This document shows positions 1 to 9,408 of a DNA stretch of 12,925 bases, in pieces; the first letter of the stretch is position 1; the number at the start of each line of letters is the position of its first letter. Both the position numbers and the translations under genes were made by a program. The stretch is from Blastocladiella britannica (Eukaryota > Blastocladiomycota > Blastocladiomycetes > Blastocladiales > Blastocladiaceae), in contig MU625053.1 in assembly GCA_025349905.2 (NCBI GenBank), positions 1 to 12,925 on the forward strand, read 5' to 3'. A model generated the notes under the pieces. The model did no database searches and was not told the origin of the DNA. It saw only the letters and a list, made by a program, of their open reading frames with translations.

Positions 1-560
1 CCGGGTCGGTGACGATGATGGGAGCCATGGTCCGGGTCACAAAAACACGAATGCAGCGCTAGACGTAGCCCTCGAAGCGCATGGTGATGTTGTTGTGGTA
101 GGCCGTCTGGAGTTGGATAGCCTCGTGCGCAAAGACGTACGAGAGATGAAGGCCGTCAACACGATCTTCAAACGGGTTCTCCACGCCATCGCCATCCAAG
201 GCGACTCGGATACGCTCGTCGAGTGCTGCATCACCGCCTATATGTGCCATGATCTTTTCCTGCTGTGTAGCAAGACGGGGCGATGGCGGCGCTTGAGCGA
301 TACTACCGCGCCGTGCCGCTGATCATGACCGCGAGCGCCGTGCTCGAGGACTGGGTTCGGGAGGGACTGGACGGACGCGTGCGAGTACAAGGCCGCGCTC
401 CTGTCGGATGCAATCACCGCCTTCTCGGCCGTGATTCGCGAACAAGTACGGCTCCCGCGGCCAACGACGCGCCCATGCGCAGCCGTATTGGTGCTGTTTT
501 ACGAACGCTGCTCGTGCCGTGTAAAATTTCTTTTTCGTCTAAAAATATTTTTTTTTTTTG
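1..560. other. Unresolved coding-like region with conflicting frames
   Basis: I cannot assign a gene here. On the plus strand one frame is open from base 2 to a stop at 320-322. A second frame is open from ATG 283 (starting MAALERYYRAVPLIM). The first frame becomes protein-like again from about 383 (starting EYKAALLSDAITAFSAVI). Joining these three would need an intron or two frame breaks, and I see no convincing splice sites. On the minus strand, 59-250 encodes a complete 63-residue frame ending in RFEGYV and stop; its base composition by codon position is about as coding-like as the plus frame. The stretch from about 525 to 560 is A/T-rich. The region may be the 3' end of a plus-strand gene, an assembly or sequencing frameshift, a decayed gene, or a minus-strand exon. 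Confidence 0.3.
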
Positions 561-585
561 ATTCATAGACTTCTGTACTTTAATT

Positions 586-2417
586 ATGTCCCTTCCTATT
601 CTCGCCACTCTGAAGAGTACGACGATGGTAGCAGCCGTGCTCGTCAAGCACCAGCCTGTGCGGCGGTTTGCGCATGTGCTCAAGTCCAATCCGTCGCCTC
701 CGCCATCGCCGTCGTCCGCATCGCGCGCGAATGGCGGTCGGACTCCAACACAATCGACAGCATTTAATCGCGTGGCTTTTTCGGTCGACGGCACGACGCA
801 GGCGCCGGCCGCCATCCCGCCGCCCGGTGCCGCGACTGAGGTCACGGCCGAGACCATTGCCGCCGCGTCGGCCGCGCTCGGGATTACTCCATCTCCAGCT
901 TCGTCAATGTCTACGTCTACTTCGTCGTCTCCAGCCTCGGGCCCAGTTTCGGCTTCGTCGGCGCGGGCATCCTCGTCGCCAGTAGAGCTATCGCAGCCGC
1001 AATCACAGCAATCGCAGCCCCAAAAGCAGCAGCAGCAGCGGCCGGTCTCGGCGCTGTTGAGTGCCGCCAGTGCCGCTGGCCGCTTGCAACATCGCGTGCC
1101 CCTCGCCGTGACTCTGGCCGCAGGCGTCCAGTGGTCTTCCACATCCGCTGTTATTGCTGACACTTCGTCTAGCGCCCCCACCGCCGCAGTCTCGACAAGG
1201 ACGCGGCCAGAATTGCCGATAGATCATCTGGATGCACTGCTGGCGTGGAAACGCGATCGTCGCGCGTTCCTGGGCACGAGCTTGGCTGGGTTTCCGCAGC
1301 TCGGCCAGTTCTTTGGTGGGATTCGGCCGGGCGAGTTGACCCTGGTATGGAACGGACACGTTTTTTTTCTTCTGAGAAATGGGCCTGACTTCTTATGGAC
1401 GATTACACGTGCTCCTGCACATTGCAACAGGTCAGCGGGCCGCCAGGCGCTGGCAAGTCGACGTGGGCATTGACACTGGCCCTCAACTTGGCTCGGCAGC
1501 ACGGATCACGGTTCGTGGATTATAACTTTCTCATTAAAGCAACGGTACTGACACTTGAAAAAATATAGCGTGTTGTGGAGCAGCGTATATACTCCAAACG
1601 AGCGCATTGTGGCACGGCTGCTGCAGCAGTACTCGGGCATGTCTCTGGTCGTCCTTGCCCATGAGGCCGAGCTGCGCCTGCGTCTGTACGAGCTTTCAAA
1701 GGTACATTTTTTGCTTATACATGCATGGTCCCCATATCTGACGGCAATACGACAGCTCCCAATCGTATTGGCACCAAAGATTACCACACCAAACCGCATC
1801 GCAAGCAGCCTCGATGCCACCATTGCGAAGCACCCTGTAGATGTGGTGTTCGTGGACGGTCCGGATCTCGCTCAAGCCGACGGACCGGCGATCCTCACGG
1901 GACTTCGGGAGCTGGCGGCCCAGCGCCAGGTCCACGTCGCTTGCCTTGTTTCGCAGTGGTCATCGCTGGAGAGCAGCCGCAACGGCATGGCGTTGTACCG
2001 AGCCGCCGACAATGTGCTGACCATGCAGCGCGTTGAGGCAGCGACGATGGCTGCGGGGCGGCAGTCCAAGGTCGATGTGATCAAGACGCAGCTAGACGAG
2101 CCGTGTGGGTCGGTGGTCCTCGAGATGTCCGAGGCGGGCGGAATGGTGCATATACTTTATTTTTTTTTCAGTCGAGGTTGTTGCTGACTATGGCGCGACA
2201 GTTTTATGAAGCGGGTTCCCGGCCTACCAAGTCCCAGTCGACAACTGTGCCTGCATCGTCTGGCAAGAGCGCTGTTTCCAGTAGCAACAGCGGCACAAGT
2301 ACAAGCACCACCTCCAAAAAGGTGAGCGAGAGCAGCAAGCCCCGGGCAGAGAAATCCGCCCGCCCCTCCTTACCCAAGCGGAGTGAATCTGCGACAGTAC
2401 TGACGACTTCCCTGTAA
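586..2417 (+). CDS. TWINKLE/DnaB-like RecA-fold helicase homolog, probably mitochondrial
   Basis: Five exons by my model: 586-1344, 1431-1510, 1569-1701, 1756-2145, 2172-2417 (535 aa). Residues 1-67 have no acidic residue and several Lys/Arg, like a mitochondrial presequence. Residues about 70-200 are Ser/Pro/Ala/Gln-rich. The helicase core starts near 215 with GIRPGELTLVSGPPGAGKST; Walker A is 256-263 and is rebuilt only by removing intron 1. A Walker-B-like VVFVDG has its Asp at 358, and the AADNV segment (407-411) matches the EADNV of TWINKLE. The strand after it (KTQLDEPCGSVVLE) also aligns. TWINKLE is the replicative helicase of mitochondrial DNA. Oddities: no recognisable zinc-finger/primase-like N-terminal half, Tyr287 where the H1a glutamate is expected, and a Ser/Lys-rich tail of 81 residues. 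The last intron is only 26 nt as modelled, so the C terminus is uncertain. ATG 625 is an alternative start. Confidence 0.8.
2146..2171 (+). other. Candidate 26-nt intron of the helicase-like gene
   Basis: The segment begins GTGCAT and ends in a long T run followed by CAG. Without splicing, the frame continues through the T run and stops at 2187. With splicing it joins in phase 0 to a coding-like Ser/Thr/Lys tail. Alternative donors upstream (for example near 2112) would give a normal length of about 60 nt, but would delete the strand that aligns with TWINKLE. The acceptor is convincing; the donor is not. Confidence 0.4.
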
Positions 2418-2532
2418 TTTGAAAAATGTATTTTTTTTTACTTCTCTTTCCAACCACGCTCTTTAAAGAGAAAAAAAGTCGCACAACCCGCACGCGCACC
2501 CCGTCGCAAACACCGAATAACAGATTAACATA

Positions 2533-3232
2533 ATGGAAGCCCTCTTTGGCATTGTCGGCAAGGACTTTGTGATCGTGGCCTCGGACACGTCGTCGATCCG
2601 GTCGATTGTGGTGATGAAGTCGGACGAGGACCGGTCGCGCAACCTCAACAAGCACAATGTGCTGCTGTACACGGGCGAGCCGGGCGACAGCGTACAGTTT
2701 GTCGAGTACATTCAGCGCAACGCCGAGCTGTACTCGATCCGCAACGACGTGGGCCTGTCGACGCTTGGCTGTGCGTCATTCACTCGCCGGGCACTGGCCG
2801 ATGCTTTGCGTTCGCGGGTACTGTGTGCATTTTTAATTTTAGTGAATGTGTGCTTGATCGATGATTGATCGACTCGTATGGTCCACACCGTATTCATTGA
2901 CACCCAATATGAAATAACAGAACTCGTACCAAACCAACCTCCTGATTGGCGGTTACGATCCCAAGGACGGCCCGCGCCTGTACTGGATCGACTACCTGTC
3001 GTCGTCGCTGTCGGTGCCGTTTGCGTGCCAGGGCTACGCCGGGTACTTTTGCTACTCGACCATGGACCGCTACTACCACAAGGACATGTCCAAGGAAGAG
3101 GCCATGGCCCTGGTGAAGAAGTGCATTGCCGAGCTCAAGACCCGCTTCGTCGCCAACCTCCCCAACTGGCAGGTCAAGATCATTGACCAAAACGGCATTG
3201 AGCAGATCCTGGTGTCGGCCGCCGACGTCTGA
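2533..3232 (+). CDS. PSMB2: 20S proteasome subunit beta type-2 (beta4)
   Basis: Two exons, 2533-2817 and 2921-3232, give 198 aa; human PSMB2 has about 201. Features that identify this subunit rather than other beta subunits are the N terminus (MEALFGIVGKDFVIVASD), the block GDSVQFVEYIQRNAELY, FTRRALADALRSR directly before the intron, DYLSSSLSVPFACQGY, MDRYY, and the ending VKIIDQNGIEQI. The beta4 subunit is a structural, non-proteolytic member of the outer beta rings of the 20S core. The absence of a propeptide and of an N-terminal catalytic Thr fits. The 103-nt intron is the longest complete one in the window. The gene runs toward the minus-strand receptor gene, with 79 bases between the two stops. 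Confidence 0.96.
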
Positions 3233-3311
3233 TTTGTGTTTTTTTTTTGTTGGAAGAATACACATATTTTTTTCACTTTCTACGACGAAAGAAGAACTTG
3301 TAAAAAAAAGA

Positions 3312-5159
3312 TCACTGCCAGTAAGGCTGCGACGACGACACGGGAGTGGTGGGCGACGTGGGACCACGAGGTGACTGCGGTTGCTGGAGGTACTGTCCAC
3401 CGGTGAGGTGTGCGGGCAGCCCAAACGAGGGACCTTGCGGCGATCCGGCCACCATGGGCAGCGATGCCAGCGAACCTTGACGAGTCCGAGGCGACGGCGG
3501 CGAGATCGGCGACGACAATGACCCCGACCTTGACCGCGGCGGCGCTGCGCCAGGCACTGCGGTCGGAGCCATGGCCACCACAGGTGTGGCGGTCGCGTTG
3601 GTGGGATTGGCGGCCTGCATCCCCCACACCGACGTGGCAAACGACGTGGACCGTGGGGTCGCCGGCAACGTGCTGGTAGGTGTACCAGGCCGGCGCATGG
3701 GCGAAATGGGCTGCTTGGGAACGTCGGGTGGCGGCGCTGTCGGGCCGGCCGTGCGCCCGTGGTACGAAGGCATGTACGGACCGGCCGGCGTGGCCACTGG
3801 TGGCGGCGGCGGCATTGACGGCTTGCTGCTGGTGCTGACGCTAATGCCGCCAAGCCCGCCGCTGCCGCCCGCACCTCCACCGCTGCTGCTGCTCGGGTAC
3901 GCGCCGCGGTTGTTTGGGGCGGTGCTCGACTCGTGCCGCGAGTATCCCTGCGACGACGTGGACGGGTTGCTTCCGGAACGCGTGGTGCCCGTGACACCCA
4001 TGCCCTTGAGCAAGAGCCGCGAGTGGTGCACCGAGAACGCGTAAAAGCAGAACGTCTCGACCACGGGTGCGATCCGCGACAGCGCGATCGACGAGAACAC
4101 GATAAACGTGGAGAGCACGCCGGTCGTTGCCGTCTTGGTGATGACAATGATCGAGGCCGTCATGTACAGGATGGTGATCAGGATGGGCGGAATGTACGGC
4201 AGGACCATGTAGGTCCGCGTCAGCGTGATTTGCTGCCGCGTGCGCTTGAGCGACTGCAAAATGGCGCGAATAAACAAAAAGTCGCACGAGAGATCGCATA
4301 CATGGACCTATTTTTTATTTTCGAGAATGAGCTTTGAACAGTGGTGCTGTCAAAAGGAAAGACGTACAAGCAAGAACGTGAGGAACTGGAGCAACCTGTC
4401 CTGATCCCGGAAGTATTGCACGGTCGCATTTTTGGTGGTGAGGTTGACAACACCATCTTGCTGTTAACAAAGACAACGGTATGAGCAAATGGGCAATCCC
4501 TTCAGAGAAAATATAATGGGGCAATACCTTGTAAATAAATTCCACAATGTGCAAGCTTACGGAAGAATAGAGCGAGACCAATGTGACGAGGATTACAAAG
4601 ACTGACGAGGCCCGGAATATGAGCATTGAGCGCGAACGATGCACTGGAGCAATGAGCCGTAGGCGCCAAAAGCGGCAGAGCGTCACCAGGCAGTAACCGC
4701 ATCGCACCAAAATGTCAGCCACCATGGTATTGATGGTGCTGTATACATATTTGTTGAGTGGGCGCACTTTTGATACGAAATAATCCGAAGTACCTGAAAC
4801 TCCATAGTGTCTGATGTGTCCACTGCGAGAGGGTAAAGAAGATCTGTTGTTGGATACACAAAAAAAAATGAGACATGGTCATTCGGATGGCTTTTCCGAC
4901 GCAAAAAATATACCTCAAAGAGGTTGACGGGCATGAGCAGGACGACGCCCACCAAGCTCGCCTTCCAAAATACCGATCGATTGCGCCGGAGCTGCTGGAA
5001 AACGAGGTACGCTGTGATGGATATCAAGATAAAGCACAGGACCTGCGTTGCGAGCAGCGTCGCTTGCACCACCCCGCGCGCCTCGTCAAACTTGACAAAC
5101 CAGTGCACGCCCTCCAGTTTTGGCGTTGGGGTACCGCGGGTTGTCGTTGTCGCGGACAT
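3312..5159 (-). CDS. Seven-transmembrane receptor-like protein, paralog 1
   Basis: Exons on the minus strand: 5159-4914, 4843-4794, 4738-4528, 4460-4368, 4307-3312 (531 aa). Predicted helices lie at about 31-54, 66-87, 100-120, 141-165, 192-216, 234-257 and 264-291. Loops I assign to the cytosol are basic (QQLRRNRS after TM1, CRFWRLRLIAP after TM3, LKRTRQQ after TM5), so the positive-inside rule puts the N terminus outside. The second outer loop has two N-glycosylation sequons (N175, N180), which supports this. The TM7 block SRIAPVVETF is shared with the two downstream paralogs. Residues 302-531 are a Pro/Ser/Gly-rich tail, probably cytosolic and disordered. The overall plan is that of a G-protein-coupled receptor, but I recognise no known class and TM7 has no lysine for retinal. 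The ligand is unknown. Confidence 0.85.
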
Positions 5160-5403
5160 TAGTTTCTACAATTCTATCGCTTTTTCTGCGCGTATATCGG
5201 CGAGCAGTCGCGTTGGGCACCTGCAGGTACTCGTCCAGGGTGTAATATTGGAAGAGGAATTGTCGGCCAGTGTCGGTGGCGCATCATCGTACTTACCTCA
5301 TGAATTCGTTTCAGTTTATGGAAAAAAAAAATGGAAAATCCAGCCGAGATCCAGCGCGGCGGGAACTTTATATTGTCTAAAAAATGAGGAAAACGTGTGC
5401 AGC
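5160..5403. other. Intergenic: leader of 7TM paralog 1 and 3' region of paralog 2
   Basis: This 244-base gap lies upstream of paralog 1 and downstream of the stop of paralog 2, both on the minus strand. A TATAAAG-like sequence is at 5366-5372 on the minus strand, about 207 bases before the paralog 1 ATG. A GAG|GTAAGT string (GTAAGT at about 5293-5298) looks like a textbook donor but does not fit the donor pattern of the other introns here. An ATG-less open frame (5086-5283) covers part of the gap. Confidence 0.5.
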
Positions 5404-7169
5404 TCAGAACCGACCGTTGGCCTTGGCCAGGGCAACTGACCACTGGCGGTCGAGACTCCCGCCCGAGGCCATCGGGGGAGATTGGGAGGGATCCGATAAC
5501 GGCACCTCGTAGTGCGGCTGGATCTGCGACGGCGAAGGCCCATAACCGTTCGACTCCATGGCGCCGCGCGAAGTGTAGCGCACGGGCGCTGCCGGTGTGG
5601 GATCAGGGTCGGCAAACGTGCGTCCCGATGACCACTGCGGCTGATGTTGCCCATACGACGCGGGTGCCGGGTTGTGGCTGATGCCCACTGCGGGTGTGGC
5701 CGCCAGCGAGTACGGCTGGTCCGCGAACGTGGCCGTCGACGGCGGCAGCGGGCCCTTGGCAGCGTACCCGCGTGACGATGCCTTCTCCGACGGGCTGAAC
5801 GAGTCGAGCGGCTTGATCTGCGACAGCGCCACCTGGCTCGTGTACCCCGAGTACGCGGCGGTGGTTTGGCCGCCGCTGCGACCGCCGCCGCTGGTGGTGA
5901 TTTGCCCGCGCGAGTGCGAGTTGGATCCGCCGCGCGACGTGTTCTTGAGCAGCATGCGCGTGTGGTTGATGGCAAACGCATAAAAGAAGAATGTCTCGAC
6001 CACGGGCGCAATGCGCGACAGGGCAATGCTGGTCGTGACAACAAAGGTGCCAATGACGGGGATCTGGATTTTCGCAATCGTGATCACGGACGTCATCATG
6101 TACAGAATCGTGAACAGGGCCGGGGGAATGTAGCTGATGTGTATTTTGCGTTAGTTTCCTTGATCCAGTCTCAAAAAGTAGAAACGTACGGAGCAATCGT
6201 CATGACAATCTCGCGGGTTGTAAACGTCTCTTTTTGTCGCGAGAGTTTCATGGACTTGATGATGGTCATGACAAATGTCGCATCGCAGGCCAAGTTGAGC
6301 ACATGTACGAACATGAACGTGACGAATTGGAGAGCGCGATCCTGCTCACGGAAAAAGATGACCGTGGGGATGGTACTCGTCGAAACAACCACGCCGTCTT
6401 GAGCCTATACCAGTCTCGCAGTGAGCATTTCCTTTTTCTCCAGAAATGAAAAATTGAATAGGCATACATAGGCCAATTCAGTCACATGAAGGGCAATGGA
6501 CGAGTAGAGACTGACGATGGAGACAATGATCACAAAGACGGATGCAACGCGAAAGATGAGGGTCGAGCGAGTCGGCTGCAAGGGAGCAATGAGCTTCAGG
6601 CGCCAGAATCTGTATTATATCGTCGTCATTGCTTTGCGTAGTCTCCAATAAGGATAGAACCCATACCGGCAGATGGTGATCGTTCCATAACCTATTGGTT
6701 TTGATCAATGGAAAGTGAGACAATTGGCTCTAAAATATATAACGGTTTACATACCAAAGCGCAACAAAATATCCGCAATCATGGTCATGTAACTCGGGAA
6801 CGGCCACAGACTCTGCTTGCTCCATTGACTCAGCGTAAAGGCAACCTCAAAGAGGTTAATGGGCGATCTTTTAATTCATTTGTCGGAGGCATGAGTCCAA
6901 TTGAAACAAAGTGCCAACAAAAGAAAAACAAAGCGAACAACGAACAGCAAAAATACGCCAGCCAAACTCGCTTTCCAGAACCGAGATTTGTTGCGGAGTA
7001 ACTGCTGGTACACCAGGAACATGGTCATCATGATGAGAAAGAAGCAAATGACCTGGATGGCCAAGGTCACGGCCTGGACTTGGGCACGCGGTTGCGTAAA
7101 GTTCACAGTCCATGTCAGTTTGGTTGGACGTTCGTTGGATGACGATGGAGAAGTCGTGTTGGTGGACAT
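5404..7169 (-). CDS. Seven-transmembrane receptor-like protein, paralog 2
   Basis: Six exons on the minus strand: 7169-6946, 6867-6755, 6691-6667, 6609-6468, 6404-6190, 6133-5404 (482 aa). The core matches the neighbouring paralogs segment by segment: FWKASLAGVFLLSPINLFE (TM2), TMIADILLRFGYG (TM3), CRFWRLKLIAP (second inner loop), FFREQDRALQF before TM5, APYIPPALFTILYM (TM6) and SIALSRIAPVVETFFFYAF (TM7, about 269-293). The N terminus has NTT and NFT sequons and no signal peptide, as is common for 7TM receptors. Residues 305-482 are a Ser/Pro/Gly/Gln-rich tail. Exon 3 is a 25-nt microexon. The first intron starts GTTCGT in phase 2; this choice is fixed by the need to restore the SPINLFE block conserved in paralog 3. 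Function unknown beyond a probable membrane receptor. Confidence 0.85.
6667..6691 (-). other. 25-nt microexon of 7TM paralog 2
   Basis: The exon encodes GYGTITICR, with both end codons split, between introns of 63 nt (6692-6754) and 57 nt (6610-6666). It aligns with GYCVITICR of paralog 3 and GYCLVTLCR of paralog 1, which carry no intron on its downstream side. Skipping it would break the frame and remove the end of TM3. Confidence 0.8.
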
Positions 7170-7428
7170 TTGAAATTAATAAATATGCATGTCGAGCGCA
7201 CAGGGCTTTGCAGGCCTGAGCGGGGGAAGGGGCGAGGATGGCCGTCTTAAACCAGCAAGTGGCGTACATTGGTCCCGGTTTCCAACGATTCGCACGCGAG
7301 TTGCCCAGGGCGGCGGCTTGCCCTCTCGTGTATGTCATTACTTTACCAGATCAAGATCGATGACGAAACGCCGGCCAACTTTCATTGCCCCAACGAACAA
7401 TACAAAAATTCTAACATATATTTAAAAT
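7170..7428. other. Intergenic: promoter of 7TM paralog 2; small plus-strand ORF
   Basis: A 259-base gap between the paralog 2 start and the paralog 3 stop. It must hold the promoter of paralog 2 and the 3' signals of paralog 3. On the plus strand, 7238-7363 encodes a 41-residue frame starting MAVLNQQVAYIGPGFQRF. An overlapping frame (starting LYQIKIDDETPANFHCPNEQ) continues to the right. They could be joined by removing a 22-nt GT..AG segment, but that is speculative. The 3' side from 7385 is A/T-rich. Confidence 0.45.
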
Positions 7429-9031
7429 TCAATAGTGGGGGCGGCTCAAGGTCCCAGACGACGAGCTGACAGCGCCGCGCGACGTCTTGCGTCCCGGCGC
7501 ACCCTGCGTGGTTGGTGCATCGTAGGTCTGTGATTGCTGCGAGCTCCATGCGGTTGCCTGGGTACCATAGGCGCTGCTACTTGCTCCTGTTCCCGAGGTG
7601 CCGGCACTGCCATATCCGTGGGCGACGGGCGCAGGTGGCGCAGGGCGTGTAAAGGGAGCGAGGGGCATGGGTGCATCGGAAAACTTGGTCACGCCGCGGA
7701 TCGTGCCCTTGTCGCCGCCGGAGGTGCTGATGAATGGATTGGACGAAACGCCGACCTGCGAGCGAATGTATCCAGAGTACCCGACGCCAGTGGTGACCCC
7801 CGAGCGGGCGCCGGTCTGGGAGTTGGATCCGGTACGCGACATGTTCTTGAGCAGCAGGCGCGTGTGGTTGACTGCGAAGCAGTAGAATGCGAACGTCTCG
7901 ACCACGGGTGCAATCCTTTGTGTTGTTTTTTTTTATGAATGTGAGACATAACTTAAATATAAAAATGGAATACAAAACAAACCGACTCAAAGCAATGCTC
8001 GTCGTGACGATGAACGGCGACAGGGCCGGGATCTTGGCCTTGGTGACAACGAGAATGGACGCGAGCACGTAAAACACCGTGATGATCGATGGAGGAATGT
8101 ACGGGAGCAGCATGCGGTTGCGATCTTCCTTGCTCAGCTTGACCTTTTGGTTGGTCTGCTGCATTGACGTGACAATGGCGCGAATGAAGAGAAAGTCGCA
8201 CACCAAGTTGAGGAGGTGGATCTGCATTAAAAATATAAGTTTCCGAAATTGCTTGGATGAATAAATGACATAACATACAATCAAGAATGTTGCAAACTGC
8301 AGGAACCTATCCTGGTCGCGGAACCAAAGCACCTTGGCGTTGGTAGTGGTGCGGAAGACGGCGCCGTCCTGACCCTCCACCAGCTCCACCGTGTGCAGCG
8401 AAATGGACGAATAGAGCGAGACCAGCGTCACAAACACAACGAATACAGACGTGTAACGCAGCAGCTGCGTCGCCAGTTGCTGGTGCATGGGTGCAATCAG
8501 TTTGAGGCGCCAAAAGCGGCAGATGGTGATGACGCAGTAGCCTTTTTTTAAAGGATATTGTCAGTTCTTCCTTTTTCGTTTTGTGAGCTGTGCGTACCAG
8601 TCCGGAGCAAGATATCGCAAATCATGGTCAACATAGTTGGAAATGACCTGTTTATCGTTTGTTTTAGTCGGATCCGCGGCCATTGCAAATCAAGAAACGT
8701 ACCACAGGGAACCAGCTGTCCATTGCGAGAGACTGAATGCGATTTCGAACCTATGTTCACAATCAACAATTGAGACAAAGGTACACCACTTAAAAAAAAG
8801 TCGAGAATACAAATTGATGGGACTCAACAGGAGCACGCCGGCAAGACTCGCTTTCCAGAAAAGAGACTTGTTGCGGGCAAACTGCGAGTAGACAATGTAC
8901 ACGGTAAACATGATGAGAAAGAACGAGACCACTTGCAGGGCCATCATCACCGCCTGCGCCTGAATGCGGACGGTCGAAAAGTCGATGACCCAGCGGACCC
9001 CGCTGGCAGGTGTTGGTGTCGGTGCAGCCAT
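7429..9031 (-). CDS. Seven-transmembrane receptor-like protein, paralog 3
   Basis: Six exons on the minus strand: 9031-8811, 8750-8703, 8647-8598, 8541-8279, 8221-7983, 7915-7429 (435 aa). It starts MAAPTPTPASGVRW, in line with the Thr/Pro-containing starts of the paralogs; an in-frame upstream ATG at 9103 is possible but poorly supported. It carries the family blocks RNKSLFWKASLAGV, SPINLFEIAFSLSQW, YCVITICRFWRLKLIAP, WFRDQDRFLQF, LLPYIPPSIITVFYV and SRIAPVVETFAFYCF. It has seven predicted helices with basic inner loops and a tail of about 137 residues rich in Ser, Gly and Thr, the shortest of the three. It is closer to paralog 2 than to paralog 1 in the TM2 region, and like paralog 2 has a phase-1 intron after the RTG/RFG glycine. 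Probable membrane receptor; ligand and coupling unknown. Confidence 0.85.
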
Positions 9032-9408
9032 ATTTTTAAACAAATTTGATGTATCCAAAAAGGAAATGCGGGGGGATTGTGGGGAACTATAACAAGTATG
9101 CATCGCATATCATCGGGGCATTTCCCCGTTGATGTCACCGGGACACTGGCCTCGGCTTGGCTCGGCCAATGATTGATTTCTCAGCCCAACGCGAACACAT
9201 TTTACCGGTTTCCCAATGAAATAGTGGGCAAACTGAACTTAGAGAACAACGAAAAAAATGAAAAGGACGGAGACATGATGGCGGCGGTCCGCGTATAGCT
9301 GACGACCTGGCATTACAAGCATTTGAGTCTATTTTTGAGTACTGAAGTACAATCTGCCGCCGCCACATTCGACTCTCTTTCGATCTTGCAAAAAAAATTA
9401 CAATAAAG
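9032..9408. promoter_or_regulatory. Divergent intergenic region between 7TM paralog 3 and the pterin dehydratase gene
   Basis: This 377-base stretch separates two divergent starts, so it should hold both promoters. A CCAAT element lies at 9166-9170 (CCAATGATTG), preceded by two nearby CTCGGC copies. A short hairpin-like string, CGGGG-CATTT-CCCCG, lies near 9112-9126. Long frames on either strand here have no recognisable product. No tRNA or other RNA gene was seen. Confidence 0.4.

Noticed and set aside
414..1181. Minus-strand open frame of 255 codons
   Set aside because: It is antisense to the low-complexity first exon of the helicase-like gene, with skewed Ala/Asp/Cys composition and no recognisable motif.
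2894..4147. Long minus-strand open frame of 417 codons
   Set aside because: It runs antisense through proteasome exon 2 and out of frame through the last exon of 7TM paralog 1. Its Arg/Pro/Ser-rich content is typical of a shadow in GC-rich DNA.
5316..6077. Minus-strand open frame of 253 codons overlapping 7TM paralog 2
   Set aside because: Wrong frame relative to the conserved TM6-TM7 block; Arg/Ser-rich shadow.
3312..9031. Microbial-type or animal-type rhodopsin identity for the 7TM proteins
   Set aside because: No lysine in TM7 (SRIAPVVETF-FYAF), so no retinal attachment site.
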